DNA of 64,000 nucleotides from Streptomyces calvus (GTDB lineage Bacteria; Actinomycetota; Actinomycetes; Streptomycetales; Streptomycetaceae): positions 124,001-188,000 of the forward strand of contig NZ_VCNP01000004.1 of assembly GCF_006782915.1 (NCBI RefSeq). The letters run 5' to 3'. Of the stretch, positions 9,400 through 18,915 are shown piece after piece (the first letter of the stretch is position 1; the number at the start of each line of letters is the position of its first letter). Under the pieces are notes generated by a model, which worked only from the letters and a program-made list of their open reading frames with translations, was not told the DNA's origin and did no database searches. The position numbers and the translations under genes were made by a program.

Positions 9400-12039
9400 A
9401 TGACCCGACAGAACGTGCGGACCAAGGACCGCGGGGCCGACGCCCCGTCCGACACCGCGGTCGCCATGGACCGTCTGGTCACGGCCGGCCTCAAGGCACT
9501 CGCCGACTACGAGAGCCTCACCCAGGAGCAGGTCGACCACATCGTCAAGAAGGCGTCGGTCGCCGCCCTGGACCAGCACACCGCGCTGGCCCTGCTGGCC
9601 GTGGAGGAGACCGGACGGGGGGTGTTCGAGGACAAGGCGGCCAAGAACATGTTCGCCTGCGAGCACGTCACGCACAGCATGGGCCACATGAAGACCGTCG
9701 GGGTCATCGCCCGCGACGACATCGAGGACATGGTGGAGATCGCCGAACCGGTGGGCGTGGTGGCCGCGGTCACCCCCGTCACCAACCCGACCTCCACGAC
9801 CATCTTCAAGGCCCTGCTGGCGCTGAAGACCCGCAACCCGGTGATTTTCGCGTTCCACCCGTCCGCCCAGCGGTGCAGCTCCGAAGCGGCCCGCGTCGTG
9901 CGGGACGCGGCCATTGCCGCCGGGGCGCCGGAGCACTGCGTGCAGTGGATCGAGGCCCCGTCCGTCGAGGCCACCCGCACGCTCATGCATCACCCGGGCG
10001 TCTCGCTGATCCTCGCCACCGGCGGCAACGCCATGGTCAAGGCCGCCTACTCGGCCGGCAAACCCGCCCTCGGCGTCGGCGCCGGCAACGTCCCCGCATA
10101 CGTGCACAAGAGCGCGAAGCTGCGCCGGGCCGTCAACGACCTGGTGCTGTCCAAGGCGTTCGACAACGGCATGATCTGCGCCTCCGAACAGGCCGTCATC
10201 CTGGACACCGACATCTACGACGCGGCGCTCGCCGAGTTCCGCGCCCTCCACGCCCACCTGGCGACCGCCGAGGAGAAGGCGAAGCTGGAGGCCTTCCTGT
10301 TCCCCGCCACCGGCGGATCGGGCGCCGGCTGCGAACCCAAGGTCAACGCCGCCGCCGTCGGACAGAGCCCCGCCTGGATCGCCGAGCGGGCCGGATTCTC
10401 CGTGCCGGCCGACACCTCGCTCATCCTCGTCGAGGCCGAACGCGTCGGCCCGGACGAGCCGCTGACCCGCGAGAAGCTCTGCCCGGTCCTCGCCGTGCTG
10501 CGCGCCGAGGACGAGCGCCACGGCTTCGGCCTGGCCGCCGACATGGTCGCCTTCCACGGCCAGGGCCACAGCGCCGTCATCCACACCGAGGACCCCGCCC
10601 TGGCCGAGGCGTACGGCAAGCGGATGAAGACCGTGCGGATCATCGTCAACTCGCCGTCCTCGCAGGGTGCGATCGGCGGCATCTACAACGGTCTGCTGCC
10701 CTCGCTCACCCTGGGCTGCGGCTCCTGGGGCAGCACATCAGTGTCGAACAACGTCTCCGCCGCCCAGCTGCTCAACGTCAAGCGGGTCTCCACCCGCCGC
10801 AACAACCTGCAGTGGTTCAAGGTCCCGCCGAAGATCTACTTCGAGCCGCAGGCCATCCGCTACCTGACCTCCATGCCGGACGTCCACCGCGTCACGATCG
10901 TCACCGACGCCACCATGACCCGTCTCGGCTTCGTCGACCGGATCAGCCGCGTCCTGCAACGACGCCGGGAACCGGTCACCCTCCAGATCATCGACAACGT
11001 CCAGCCCGAACCCAGCATTGACTCCGTACAGCACGGTGCCGCCCTCATGCGGGACTTCCGTCCCGACACGATCATGGCGCTCGGCGGTGGCTCGCCCATG
11101 GACGCGGCCAAGGTGATGTGGCTGCTGTACGAGCAGCCCGACATCGACTTCGCCGACATGCGGCAGAAGTTCTCCGACATCCGCAAGCGCGCCTTCCGCT
11201 TCCCCACCCTGGGCAGGCTGGCCCGCCTGGTGTGCGTGCCCACCACCTCCGGAACCGGCGCCGAGGTCACCCCCTTCGCCGTCATCTCCGACCCCGCCAC
11301 CGGCAAGAAGTACCCGCTGGCCGACTACGCGCTCACCCCCAGCGTGGCCATCGTCGACCCCCTCCTCACCACCGCCCTGCCCCCGGCGCTCGCTGCCGAC
11401 AGCGGCTTCGACGCCCTCACCCACGCCATCGAGGCGTACGTCTCCGTCTACGCCAACGACTTCACCGACGGCCTGGCCCTCCACGCCATCCGCCTGATCT
11501 TCGGCAACATCGAGGCATCAGTGAACAACCGCGACGGCTCGGCGGAGGCCCGGGAGAAGATGCACAACGCCGGCACCATCGCCGGCATGGCCTTCGGCAA
11601 CGCCTTCCTCGGCATCGTCCACGCCATGTCCCACACCCTCGGCGCCACCTTCCACATCGCGCACGGCCGCACCAACGCCGTGCTGCTCCCCCACGTCATC
11701 CGCTACAACGGCACCGTCCCCACGAAGCTCACCGGCTGGCCCAAGTACGAGAACTACCGCGCCCCCGAACGCTTCCAGGACATCGCCCGCACCCTCGGGC
11801 TGCCCGCGGCCACTCCGGCCGAGGGCGTGGAGTCCCTCGCCGCGGCCGTCGAGCGCCTGCGCGACGCCGTCGGCATAGAGCCGACGTTCCAGGCCCTCGG
11901 CGTCGACGAGCGCGCCTTCCTCGACGCCCTGCCCCAGCAGGCCCTCAACGCCTACGAGGACCAGTGCGCACCGGCCAACCCGCGCATGCCGATGCTCGAC
12001 GACATGCAGGAACTCATGCGCACCGCCTACCACGGCTGA
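9400..12039 (+). CDS. adhE: Bifunctional acetaldehyde-CoA / alcohol dehydrogenase
   Basis: An 879-aa two-enzyme fusion reducing acetyl-CoA to acetaldehyde and then ethanol, oxidising two NADH. The N-terminal aldehyde dehydrogenase half has catalytic Cys260 in MICASEQAVI. The C-terminal iron-dependent alcohol dehydrogenase half begins near residue 460 and shows GGGSPMDAAKVMW plus the metal-site stretches FDALTHAIEAYVS and HAMSHTLGATFHIAHGRTNA. GGAGG precedes the start. With pyruvate formate-lyase it forms the classic redox-balancing ethanol branch. A strong terminator hairpin follows immediately. Confidence 0.96.
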   Translation: MTRQNVRTKDRGADAPSDTAVAMDRLVTAGLKALADYESLTQEQVDHIVKKASVAALDQHTALALLAVEETGRGVFEDKAAKNMFACEHVTHSMGHMKTVGVIARDDIEDMVEIAEPVGVVAAVTPVTNPTSTTIFKALLALKTRNPVIFAFHPSAQRCSSEAARVVRDAAIAAGAPEHCVQWIEAPSVEATRTLMHHPGVSLILATGGNAMVKAAYSAGKPALGVGAGNVPAYVHKSAKLRRAVNDLVLSKAFDNGMICASEQAVILDTDIYDAALAEFRALHAHLATAEEKAKLEAFLFPATGGSGAGCEPKVNAAAVGQSPAWIAERAGFSVPADTSLILVEAERVGPDEPLTREKLCPVLAVLRAEDERHGFGLAADMVAFHGQGHSAVIHTEDPALAEAYGKRMKTVRIIVNSPSSQGAIGGIYNGLLPSLTLGCGSWGSTSVSNNVSAAQLLNVKRVSTRRNNLQWFKVPPKIYFEPQAIRYLTSMPDVHRVTIVTDATMTRLGFVDRISRVLQRRREPVTLQIIDNVQPEPSIDSVQHGAALMRDFRPDTIMALGGGSPMDAAKVMWLLYEQPDIDFADMRQKFSDIRKRAFRFPTLGRLARLVCVPTTSGTGAEVTPFAVISDPATGKKYPLADYALTPSVAIVDPLLTTALPPALAADSGFDALTHAIEAYVSVYANDFTDGLALHAIRLIFGNIEASVNNRDGSAEAREKMHNAGTIAGMAFGNAFLGIVHAMSHTLGATFHIAHGRTNAVLLPHVIRYNGTVPTKLTGWPKYENYRAPERFQDIARTLGLPAATPAEGVESLAAAVERLRDAVGIEPTFQALGVDERAFLDALPQQALNAYEDQCAPANPRMPMLDDMQELMRTAYHG

Positions 12040-12055
12040 ACAGGCCGTGCCGGAG

Positions 12056-12093
12056 GCCGCCGCGCGGGAGCCTGACAGCTTCCGCGCGGCGGC
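12056..12093 (+). terminator. Terminator hairpin after adhE
   Basis: GCCGCCGCGCGG (12056-12067) pairs perfectly with CCGCGCGGCGGC (12082-12093). The stem extends inward through a G-T pair and AGC/GCT to a 6-nt loop. It begins 17 nt after the adhE stop. Confidence 0.8.
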
Positions 12094-12148
12094 TTCGCCA
12101 TGCCCGGCGGGGCTGACGTACCGAGGGGTCGCACGGGCCCCTGCGCAT

Positions 12149-12162
12149 GGGCCATCGGACCC
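12149..12162. promoter_or_regulatory. Putative DevR/OsdR-type palindrome upstream of the STAS gene
   Basis: GGGCC-ATCG-GACCC has the 14-bp spacing of the mycobacterial DevR box and lies 36 bp upstream of the preferred STAS start. A looser repeat, GGGGTC-GCACG-GGCCCC, is at 12125-12141. Confidence 0.5.
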
Positions 12163-12197
12163 TACTGCCCGGCGAGCACCTGGTCTTGGCTGTCCCT

Positions 12198-12626
12198 ATG
12201 ACGCACGAGCACGCCCGCACCGGCCCGATCCGCTCCGAGTACACCGTCGGCGACACAACCGTCCTGGAACTGCGCGGAGACCTCGACATCGCCGTGACAC
12301 CGGTCGTCACGGCCCGGCTGGACGCCCTCACCGCATGCCCACACAACGATCTGGTCGTGGACCTCCGCCCTGTGCCCTTCCTGGACTGCGCCGCGCTGGG
12401 AGTGCTGTGCAGGGCACGTGCGCGGATCCGTGAGCGGCACGGCAGGCTGCGTCTCGTCTCCGACAGCGACCGCTTACGCGACATCATGCGCCGCACCGGG
12501 CTGACGGACGCCTTCGAGATCTACAGGTCGCTGACGGACGCCCTGAGTTTCCAGCCCCGCGAGTACCGACGCGTCGTGCCAGTCTTCGCCGACCGCCCAA
12601 GTGGGGGCTTCAGCTGGTCTCGCTGA
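12198..12626 (+). CDS. STAS-domain anti-sigma factor antagonist-like protein
   Basis: A 142-aa protein with one STAS domain (about residues 12-110): VLELRGDLDIAVTPVVTARLDAL, then VVDLRPVPFLDCAALGVLCRAR. The latter is the region where SpoIIAA-type antagonists carry the phosphorylatable Ser/Thr; here the matching positions read DCAALG, so classical phospho-control is uncertain because no Ser follows the Asp. It may act in sigma-factor partner switching. The start at 12198 is preferred because a DevR-type palindrome lies just upstream; an in-frame ATG at 12147 would put that palindrome inside the gene. No strong ribosome site is visible. Confidence 0.78.
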   Translation: MTHEHARTGPIRSEYTVGDTTVLELRGDLDIAVTPVVTARLDALTACPHNDLVVDLRPVPFLDCAALGVLCRARARIRERHGRLRLVSDSDRLRDIMRRTGLTDAFEIYRSLTDALSFQPREYRRVVPVFADRPSGGFSWSR

Positions 12627-12681
12627 CGGGCGGGCAGTTCTCCGCGGGCACCACCCACTCGTCCAGGGAGCGGACGCAGCA

Positions 12682-12720
12682 GGGCCCGGACGGCGGATCC
12701 GACGTCCGCGGTCCGGGCCC
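12682..12720. terminator. Bidirectional terminator between converging genes
   Basis: GGGCCCGGAC (12682-12691) pairs perfectly with GTCCGGGCCC (12711-12720). An inner GCGGA/TCCGC stem encloses a 7-nt loop. It sits between the converging STAS and phosphoketolase genes. Confidence 0.8.
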
Positions 12721-12731
12721 GTCGGCTTCCG

Positions 12732-15116
12732 TCAGCCGTCCCACGACCAGTCGGCGACCTCGGGCAGGTCGACACCGTGCTCGCGGATGTACGCGTGGTG
12801 GCGCAGCCGGGCGTCCTCCATCTCCTGCCGCACGGCCGCCGCGCGCACCGCGAGACCGGGGACGCGGTCGATGACGTCCATGACCAGTCGGTACCGGTCC
12901 AGGTCGTTGCGAACCACCATGTCGAACGGTGTGGTGGTGGTGCCCATCTCCTTGTAGCCGCGCACGTGCAGGTGCTGGTGACCGGTGCGGCGGTAGGCCA
13001 GTCGGTGGATCAGCCAGGGGTAGCCGTGGTAGGCGAAGACGACCGGCTTGTCGGGGGTGAACAGGCCGTCGTACTCGAAGTCGGTCATGCCGTGGGGATG
13101 TTCCTCGGCGGGCAGCAGCCGGGCGATGTCGACGACGTTCACGACCCGGACGGCCAGTTCCGGGAGGTGCGTGCGCAGCAGTTGTGCGGCGGCCAGCACC
13201 TCCTGGGTGGGGACGTCACCGGCTGCCGCGAGTACCACGTCCGGTTCCCGCTCGCCGCTGTCGGTGCCGGCCCAGTCCCAGATACCGGCGCCGCGCGCGC
13301 AGTGCGCCTTGGCCTGCTCCATGGTCAGCCAGTCGAAGCAGGGCTGCTTTCCGGCGACGATCACGTTGACGTAGTCGCGGCTGCGCAGCGCGTGGTCGGC
13401 GACGGAGAGCAGGGTGTTGGCGTCCGGCGGCAGGTAGACCCGCACGGCTTCGGGACTCTTGTTGAGGATGTGGTCGACGAAGCCGGGATCCTGGTGGGAG
13501 AAGCCGTTGTGGTCCTGGCGCCACACGTGGGAGGTGAGCAGGTAGTTGAGGGAGGCGATGGGCGCGCGCCAGGGCAGGCGGCGGGTGACGCGCAGCCACT
13601 TGATGTGCTGGTTGACCATGGAGTCGACGATGTGCACGAACGCCTCGTAGCAGGAGAACAGCCCGTGCCGGCCGGTGAGGAGGTAGCCCTCCAGCCAACC
13701 CTGGCAGGTGTGTTCGGAGAGGATCTCCATCACGCGGCCGTGCCGGTCGAGGTGCTCGTCCACGTCGAGGGTGCCGGCCTGCCATGCCTTGCCGCTGGCC
13801 GCGTAGACGGCCTGGAGGCGGTTGGAGGCGGTCTCGTCGGGACCGACCAGGCGGAAGTCCCGCCGGTCGGCGGTCCCGCGCATGACGTCCTCCAGCAGGT
13901 CGCCGAGGACGCGGGTGGGCTCGTGCAGGGTGGAACCCGGCTTGTCGACGGGGACGGCGTACCGCTCCAGCGGCGGCAGCGGCAGTTCGCGCAGCAGCAG
14001 TCCGCCGTTGGCATGCGGGGTGGACCCCAGCCGACGTGCACCCTCAGGGACGCACGTCAGGACGTCCGGGTGAGGCGCTCCGCGTTCGTCGAACAGCTCC
14101 CGCGGCCGGTAGGAGCGCAACCATTCCTCGAGCTGCCGCAGATGGTCCGGGTTGTCCCGGACGGCGGACAGGGGGACCTGATGGGCTCGCCAGGTGCCCT
14201 CGACGGGAAGGCCGTCGACCTCTGTGGGGCCGGTCCAGCCCTTCGGGGTGCGCAGCACGATCACCGGCCAGCGGGGCCGCTCGGTCGCCCCGCCCTCGCG
14301 GGCGGCGCGCTGGATGCCGGCGATACGGTCCGCGGCGGTGTCCATGGCCCGGGCCATCGCACGGTGGACGGCGGCCGGCCCGTCTCCCGTGACGTGGAGG
14401 GGCTCGTGGCCGTATCCCTTGAGGAGTTCGTCGAGTTCGGACTCCGGCAGCCGGGCCAGCACCGTCGGGTTGGCGATCTTGTAGCCGTTGAGGTGCAGGA
14501 TCGGCAGGACGGCGCCGTCCTGCACGGGGTCCAGGAACTTGTTGGAGTGCCAGGAGGCGGCCAGCGGGCCGGTCTCCGCCTCGCCGTCGCCGATGACACA
14601 GGTGACCAGCAGGCCGGGGTTGTCGAAGGCGGCGCCGTAGGCGTGCGAGAGGGCGTAGCCCAGCTCGCCGCCCTCGTGGATGGAGCCGGGCGTCTCCGGG
14701 GCCACGTGGCTGGGGACGCCTCCGGGGAAGGAGAACTGCCGGAACAGCCGGGCCATCCCGGCGGCGTCCCGGGTGACGTCCGGATAGGTCTCCGTGTACG
14801 ACCCCTCCAGCCAGGAATTGGCCACCACGGCGGGGCCCCCGTGACCGGGCCCCCAGATGCAGAGCGCTTCCAGCCCCCGGGCGCGGATGAGCCGGTTGAG
14901 GTGCGTGTACACGAGGTTGAGGCCGGGTGAGGTGCCCCAGTGGCCGAGCAGCCGCGGCTTGACGTGCTCCGGGCGCAGCGGCTCCGTGAGCAGAGGATTG
15001 GCCATCAGGTAGATCTGGCCGACGGACAGATAGTTCGCGGCACGCCAATGGGCGTCCAGCCTCCTTAGTTCCTCGTCCGAGAGCGGACTGGACACCTGTT
15101 GCGAATGGGCGCACAT
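12732..15116 (-). CDS. xfp: Phosphoketolase (xylulose-5-P/fructose-6-P)
   Basis: A 794-aa thiamine diphosphate enzyme splitting xylulose 5-phosphate or fructose 6-phosphate with phosphate to acetyl phosphate plus glyceraldehyde 3-phosphate or erythrose 4-phosphate. Family hallmarks are [33 protein letters not shown], the TPP/Mg segment [19 protein letters not shown], and [17 protein letters not shown] motif (here [15 protein letters not shown]). Length is standard. The ATG start has AAGGGAAC upstream. A palindrome about 90 bp upstream links it to the regulon. It gives acetyl phosphate, a potential ATP source, without an oxidative step. Confidence 0.95.
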   Translation of the reverse strand: MCAHSQQVSSPLSDEELRRLDAHWRAANYLSVGQIYLMANPLLTEPLRPEHVKPRLLGHWGTSPGLNLVYTHLNRLIRARGLEALCIWGPGHGGPAVVANSWLEGSYTETYPDVTRDAAGMARLFRQFSFPGGVPSHVAPETPGSIHEGGELGYALSHAYGAAFDNPGLLVTCVIGDGEAETGPLAASWHSNKFLDPVQDGAVLPILHLNGYKIANPTVLARLPESELDELLKGYGHEPLHVTGDGPAAVHRAMARAMDTAADRIAGIQRAAREGGATERPRWPVIVLRTPKGWTGPTEVDGLPVEGTWRAHQVPLSAVRDNPDHLRQLEEWLRSYRPRELFDERGAPHPDVLTCVPEGARRLGSTPHANGGLLLRELPLPPLERYAVPVDKPGSTLHEPTRVLGDLLEDVMRGTADRRDFRLVGPDETASNRLQAVYAASGKAWQAGTLDVDEHLDRHGRVMEILSEHTCQGWLEGYLLTGRHGLFSCYEAFVHIVDSMVNQHIKWLRVTRRLPWRAPIASLNYLLTSHVWRQDHNGFSHQDPGFVDHILNKSPEAVRVYLPPDANTLLSVADHALRSRDYVNVIVAGKQPCFDWLTMEQAKAHCARGAGIWDWAGTDSGEREPDVVLAAAGDVPTQEVLAAAQLLRTHLPELAVRVVNVVDIARLLPAEEHPHGMTDFEYDGLFTPDKPVVFAYHGYPWLIHRLAYRRTGHQHLHVRGYKEMGTTTTPFDMVVRNDLDRYRLVMDVIDRVPGLAVRAAAVRQEMEDARLRHHAYIREHGVDLPEVADWSWDG

Positions 15117-15432
15117 CTTGAGTTCCCTTGCGGATCGATGGTCGGCTCGACGGAGAGCCCTGCGAGGTCTTTCGTCTCACCCTGCCCGGTTCACCGGGTA
15201 CCCGACAGGGCCGACCGGGCCCTTCTGTACACACCGCTTGCGGCCGCCCAGTGTTCGATCGAGTGGAGGCGAAGAACCCCGCGAACGCCCTCTGATCGAG
15301 CCGCAGTCCCCGGATAGCGGGGAGGGGCACAGCCTGTCGGGAGGTCCGTCTCGCGATCGCCGCATGGCATCGTCGCCGCCGGGTACCGGTGGCGTTGTGC
15401 CGGCCGGATGGTACGGCGTGGTCCTGGGGAGG
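15117..15432. other. Intergenic region upstream of phosphoketolase
   Basis: No gene is supported here. The stretch holds the xfp leader, a DevR-type palindrome at 15207-15223, and the 3' flank of the frameshifted USP gene. Confidence 0.6.
15207..15223. promoter_or_regulatory. Putative DevR/OsdR-type palindrome upstream of xfp
   Basis: AGGGCC-GACCG-GGCCCT is a perfect 6-bp-arm inverted repeat with a 5-nt centre, about 90 bp upstream of the phosphoketolase start. Confidence 0.5.
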
Positions 15433-16277
15433 TCACGCGCCGTACCATCCGCCGCGAGGTGGACGAGCCCTCGTCCACCAGGCCACTGCGACGGGCTGGA
15501 CGGAAACGTGCGGGATACGCACCCGGCATCCTTCGACCCAACTCCGAGGCGTGCCTGCGCTGCCATGACCGGCCAATACGACCAATTGAGCCGTTGTTCC
15601 CCATGGCCGCTTCCTCCATCCCTGTGCGGACAGACAGCACACCGCAACGTCCGGGAAACGCCTTCTGAGTCCGGGAAGCTCCGCCGCAACCGACGCTCCG
15701 CGCGCTTGAGCACTCCAAGGGAGCCGACGTCGCAGGACCAGCAAGGACACGCCTCGGGCCGAGGCTTCGGCGAAGGCGCACTCCATGGCCTCTACAGCCT
15801 CTCCGGCCGACGCCGACGCGTCGACGGCCACCAGCACGGGAGCGGTCGAGTCGGCCGTGGCGTCGACCACCAGCATCGGGCAGGCACTGTGGCGCATCAG
15901 CCTGCGCACGACCTTGTCGCGGCGTGGATCGCCGGCCTCCTGCCGGTGGCGGCCGAGTACGACGAGCGACGCGTCCCGTGCAGCGGCCTCCAGCACTGCC
16001 GCGGGATCACCCAAGAGGACCTCGTGAGTGATTTCGCCTTCGGTGCGACCACATGGGCTCTCTGCGATGCCGCCGGTGGCAGACCGTCCCTCTCGCGCGG
16101 TTCGGGCCTGTCCGGGTCCCAGGGCGGCACGCCGGTCGGTATTCCGCCGGTAGGCCATGCGATGGCCTGAGTGAACCGCAGGGCCACTCCTCGCCGATCC
16201 ACCTCACGCGCCGCGCAGTCCACGACCGCGGGAACCTCACGCGAGCTGTCCAATGCCATCACGACCAGGCCGTCCAT
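15433..16277 (-). pseudogene. Frameshifted tandem universal stress protein
   Basis: Reading leftward from ATG 16277 (GGGAGGG upstream) the first frame encodes a Usp start, MDGLVVMALDSSREVPAVVD, for about 70 residues. The rest of the protein is in a different frame: EITHEVLLGDPAAVLEAAARDASLVVLGRH, then a complete second Usp domain from APVLVAVDASASAGEAVEA to PVAVAW. The switch must lie around 16050-16085. Joined, the two parts give a normal-length tandem USP, so a single indel is enough to explain it. It is either a recent pseudogene or a sequencing error. A palindrome at 16372-16386 lies about 95 bp upstream. Confidence 0.7.
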
Positions 16278-16371
16278 GACGATCCCTCCCCTCCCTCGCT
16301 TGACGGGACCGGCCGACGGCGCAGCCCCGCTTACTCGACGAAAGGCTGCTGCGGCGCCCCACTCCGGCGTA

Positions 16372-16386
16372 GGGGCCGAACGGGCC
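16372..16386. promoter_or_regulatory. Putative DevR/OsdR-type palindrome (imperfect)
   Basis: GGGGCC-GAAC-GGGCC, followed by GGCCCT, lies about 95 bp upstream of the frameshifted USP start and just past the acg-like gene stop. Confidence 0.35.
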
Positions 16387-16456
16387 GGCCCTCCGCCGTA
16401 CGGCCCCGAGGCGCAGTGCCCCCGGTCCGAAGCCGCGCCGCCCGCCGGGACCGGTG

Positions 16457-17437
16457 TCAGCCGAGTACGTCGGCGAGAGCGCGCCGGGGCAGAGCCCGTA
16501 CGTGTGGTGCGTGTCCGAGGCGCAGGATCACCTGCGGGAACTGCCCGGCGGTGAGAGCCTGCCGGACACGGGTGCGCAGGTGAGGCACTTCGAGAGGTTG
16601 TGTGTGGAAGGCCGCCATGACTCCGTGCCCGGCCGCGTGCAGGAGCAGCCGTTGAAGTGCCTGCCCGGACCGCAGCCAGGTGAGCGGATCGTCCTTGCCC
16701 GTGGCGAGGAGCACCACCAATCCGGTCCGGGTGGGCCATCGTCGAGGAGGCGTGGGGAACATGTCCGTCAGCCCCGCATAGTCCCGTCCGACGAGGGCGG
16801 TGGAGTCGGGGTGGAGGACGCTGACGTCGGCCGGCACACCGTCGTCTCGTGGCCGGGCGAGCCGCCAGGTCCAGGCGGCCTGTTCGGTGGCGAGCCGTGC
16901 GTCGGTGCGATGGGCTTCCTCGCCCACACGGACCAGTTCGGCCAGCAGTCGCCGTTGTGCAACGTCGTCGATGACGTGCAGGTCCGCGCCCTCCCGATGC
17001 GTGAGATCGCGCATGTCGTCAACGAGATCTGGGGGCAACGGTTCCGGCAGGAAGGGACCGTGTGCGGTGTGCCGTCGGCCCAGAGCGGTGTACAGACGCT
17101 GTTCCTCGTCAGTGGGCCGGGTGTAGGCGCCCCACCCAACAGTGGCGAGGTGCGCCGGGTCCTGCGGATCGGGGAACGTGTGGACGACGGGCCGGAAGCC
17201 CAGGTGCAACATGGCCAGCCGCATGTTGAACAAGGCGGCGCCGCAACCGAGCACGAGTTCCCGTCCATGAGGGTCGGCGAGTGGCAGCCCGCGCCCGGTG
17301 TCCGCGTGCAGCTCGATCCCCATGTCACCGTCCGCGACGAAACGCCAGGGCTGGGTGTTCAGGAGCGACGGCGCGGTCATCGCCGCACGGACGAGGAAGG
17401 TGGACGCGTGGGAGGTGCGCCCGCTGCGGAAGGACAT
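16457..17437 (-). CDS. Acg-family nitroreductase-like flavoprotein
   Basis: A 326-aa protein of the Acg/Rv2032 type: FMN nitroreductase fold. The opening AAMTAPSLLNTQPWRFVADGD is the family signature, and GCGAALFNMRLAMLHLGFRP and the late SGQALQRLLLHAAGHGVMAAFHTQPLE segments are typical. Mycobacterial Acg proteins (Rv2032, Rv3127, Rv3131) are DosR-regulated; their Acg lid can block the active site, and proposed roles include flavin storage, so catalysis should not be assumed. The ATG start follows AAAGGCAGG. It is leftward, upstream of the frameshifted USP. A palindrome is at 17601-17614. A paralogue lies at 52787-53779. Confidence 0.87.
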   Translation of the reverse strand: MSFRSGRTSHASTFLVRAAMTAPSLLNTQPWRFVADGDMGIELHADTGRGLPLADPHGRELVLGCGAALFNMRLAMLHLGFRPVVHTFPDPQDPAHLATVGWGAYTRPTDEEQRLYTALGRRHTAHGPFLPEPLPPDLVDDMRDLTHREGADLHVIDDVAQRRLLAELVRVGEEAHRTDARLATEQAAWTWRLARPRDDGVPADVSVLHPDSTALVGRDYAGLTDMFPTPPRRWPTRTGLVVLLATGKDDPLTWLRSGQALQRLLLHAAGHGVMAAFHTQPLEVPHLRTRVRQALTAGQFPQVILRLGHAPHVRALPRRALADVLG

Positions 17438-17600
17438 GAGAGTGCCTGCCTTTCATGAGGGGCGGGACGACGGGACAAGACGATCGGCCGTGAGGACCAA
17501 CAGCGACCGGACACGGGACGTGGTGGGAAGACGCTTCTCTGCCCACCTCCAGCGTCCCGCCGCGCGGCAGTACCGGGCAGAGGCGATCGGCCCGTGGTAC

Positions 17601-17614
17601 GGGCCCACCGGCCC
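17601..17614. promoter_or_regulatory. Putative DevR/OsdR-type palindrome upstream of the Acg-like gene
   Basis: GGGCC-CACC-GGCCC (14 bp) lies about 165 bp upstream of the leftward Acg-like start and just beyond the antiporter stop. Confidence 0.45.
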
Positions 17615-17667
17615 ATGTGCCCCGTATGTCGGGTGACGCCAGTTGCCCTGCCTGCGGCCGGGAACGG

Positions 17668-18912
17668 TCAGCCGGAGCGGACCCCACTGCGCGCCGGGTC
17701 CGGAGTAGGTGCAGCTGTGGAAGGCCGGGGCTTGTCGAGCATGCCCGGCGCCCGGTCGAACGCCCTCATGCGCGAGGGCACGCCACGGGTCGGTGCCAGG
17801 CGGGCGAGGACGGGACCGCACACTGCCAGAAGGATCACGTAGCAGGTCACCAGGGCCGCAAGGCGGTCCTGTGCGGTAGCGGCCAGTCCGATGACGACGA
17901 CCGAGAACTCACCGCGGGCGACGAGCGCGGTCCCGGCTCTCAGTCTGCCCCGGCGGCCCGCTCCTTCACGGCCTGCGGCATACCACCCCGTGGCCACCTT
18001 GGTGATCGCGGTGATGAGGGCCAGGACCGCTGCGGCCGGCAGCGCGGGCAGCAGATGCCCTGGGTCGGCCGACATGCCGAGAGCGAGGAAGAACACCGCG
18101 GCGAACAGGTCGCGCAGCGGGCCCAGTACGGTCCTGGCCCGCTCGGCGGCGGCGCCGGTCAGCGTGAGCCCGACCAGGAAGGCCCCGACCGCGGCGGAGA
18201 CGTGGACCATCTCGGCCAGCGCGGCGATGACCAGGGTGAAGCCGAGCAACCTGAGCAGTACCTGCTCGGCGTCGGCCGGAGACAGAACTCGGCCGACATG
18301 ATGTCCCCAGCGGCTCGATGCGCCTACCGCCGCCCCCACCACCGCAGTGGCCGCGAGTACGGCGAGCAACGCTTCCCACCAGCTGCCTCCGGCGGTGACG
18401 ACCGCCAGGAGAGGGAGGTAGGCGGCCATCGCGAAGTCCTCCAGCACCAGCACCGACAACACCGCGGGCGTCTCACGGTTGCCGAGCCGGCGCAGATCGC
18501 CGAGAAGCCGGGCGATGATGCCGGAGGACGATACGTAGGTCGCACCGGCCAGGGCCAGGACACCTGCGGCGTCGAGACCGAACAGCCATCCGGCCACGGC
18601 GCCGGGGATGGCGTTGAGAACGAGGTCCACGACCGCGGAGGACCGGTGACGGCGCAGACTGGCCGTGAACTCTCGGGCGGTGAAATCCAGGCCGAGGGTC
18701 AGCAGCAGGAGGATCAGTCCGAGCGTGGCGCCGGTGTCGACGAACTCGCGGGCCGCCGGGACCGGCGCGATGCCTCCGTCGCCCAAGGCGAGCCCCGCCA
18801 GCAGGTACAGCGGTACGGGCGTCAGGGCGAAGCGTCTGGCGCCCGCGACGATCAGACTCAACGCGGTCAGGATGATGCCCAGTTCCAGCAGCAGGGCGAT
18901 AGGGGTGCGCAC
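17668..18912 (-). CDS. CPA2-type monovalent cation/H+ antiporter (KhtU-like), copy 1
   Basis: A 414-aa inner-membrane antiporter with about 12 hydrophobic segments (e.g. LLLELGIILTALSLIVAGARR, LGLILLLLTLGLDF, LSVLVLEDFAMAAYLPLLAVV). The CPA2 motif LEDFAMAAYLPLLA near residue 170 matches the family region with the conserved acidic residue. The likely activity is K+ (or Na+/NH4+) efflux in exchange for protons. The GTG start is 3 nt after the stop of the KhtT-like regulator gene, so the two form one unit. The second copy at 27458-28702 is very similar in sequence, same length and same gene arrangement. Confidence 0.9.
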   Translation of the reverse strand: MRTPIALLLELGIILTALSLIVAGARRFALTPVPLYLLAGLALGDGGIAPVPAAREFVDTGATLGLILLLLTLGLDFTAREFTASLRRHRSSAVVDLVLNAIPGAVAGWLFGLDAAGVLALAGATYVSSSGIIARLLGDLRRLGNRETPAVLSVLVLEDFAMAAYLPLLAVVTAGGSWWEALLAVLAATAVVGAAVGASSRWGHHVGRVLSPADAEQVLLRLLGFTLVIAALAEMVHVSAAVGAFLVGLTLTGAAAERARTVLGPLRDLFAAVFFLALGMSADPGHLLPALPAAAVLALITAITKVATGWYAAGREGAGRRGRLRAGTALVARGEFSVVVIGLAATAQDRLAALVTCYVILLAVCGPVLARLAPTRGVPSRMRAFDRAPGMLDKPRPSTAAPTPDPARSGVRSG

Positions 18913-18915
18913 GGC

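Noticed and set aside
12147..12197. Upstream ATG at 12147 as start of the STAS gene
   Set aside because: It would put the DevR-type palindrome inside the coding region and adds 17 residues without domain support. It is not fully excluded because neither start has a strong ribosome site.
12777..14930. Rightward open frame of 717 codons opposite phosphoketolase
   Set aside because: Shadow of xfp; no motif and atypical composition.
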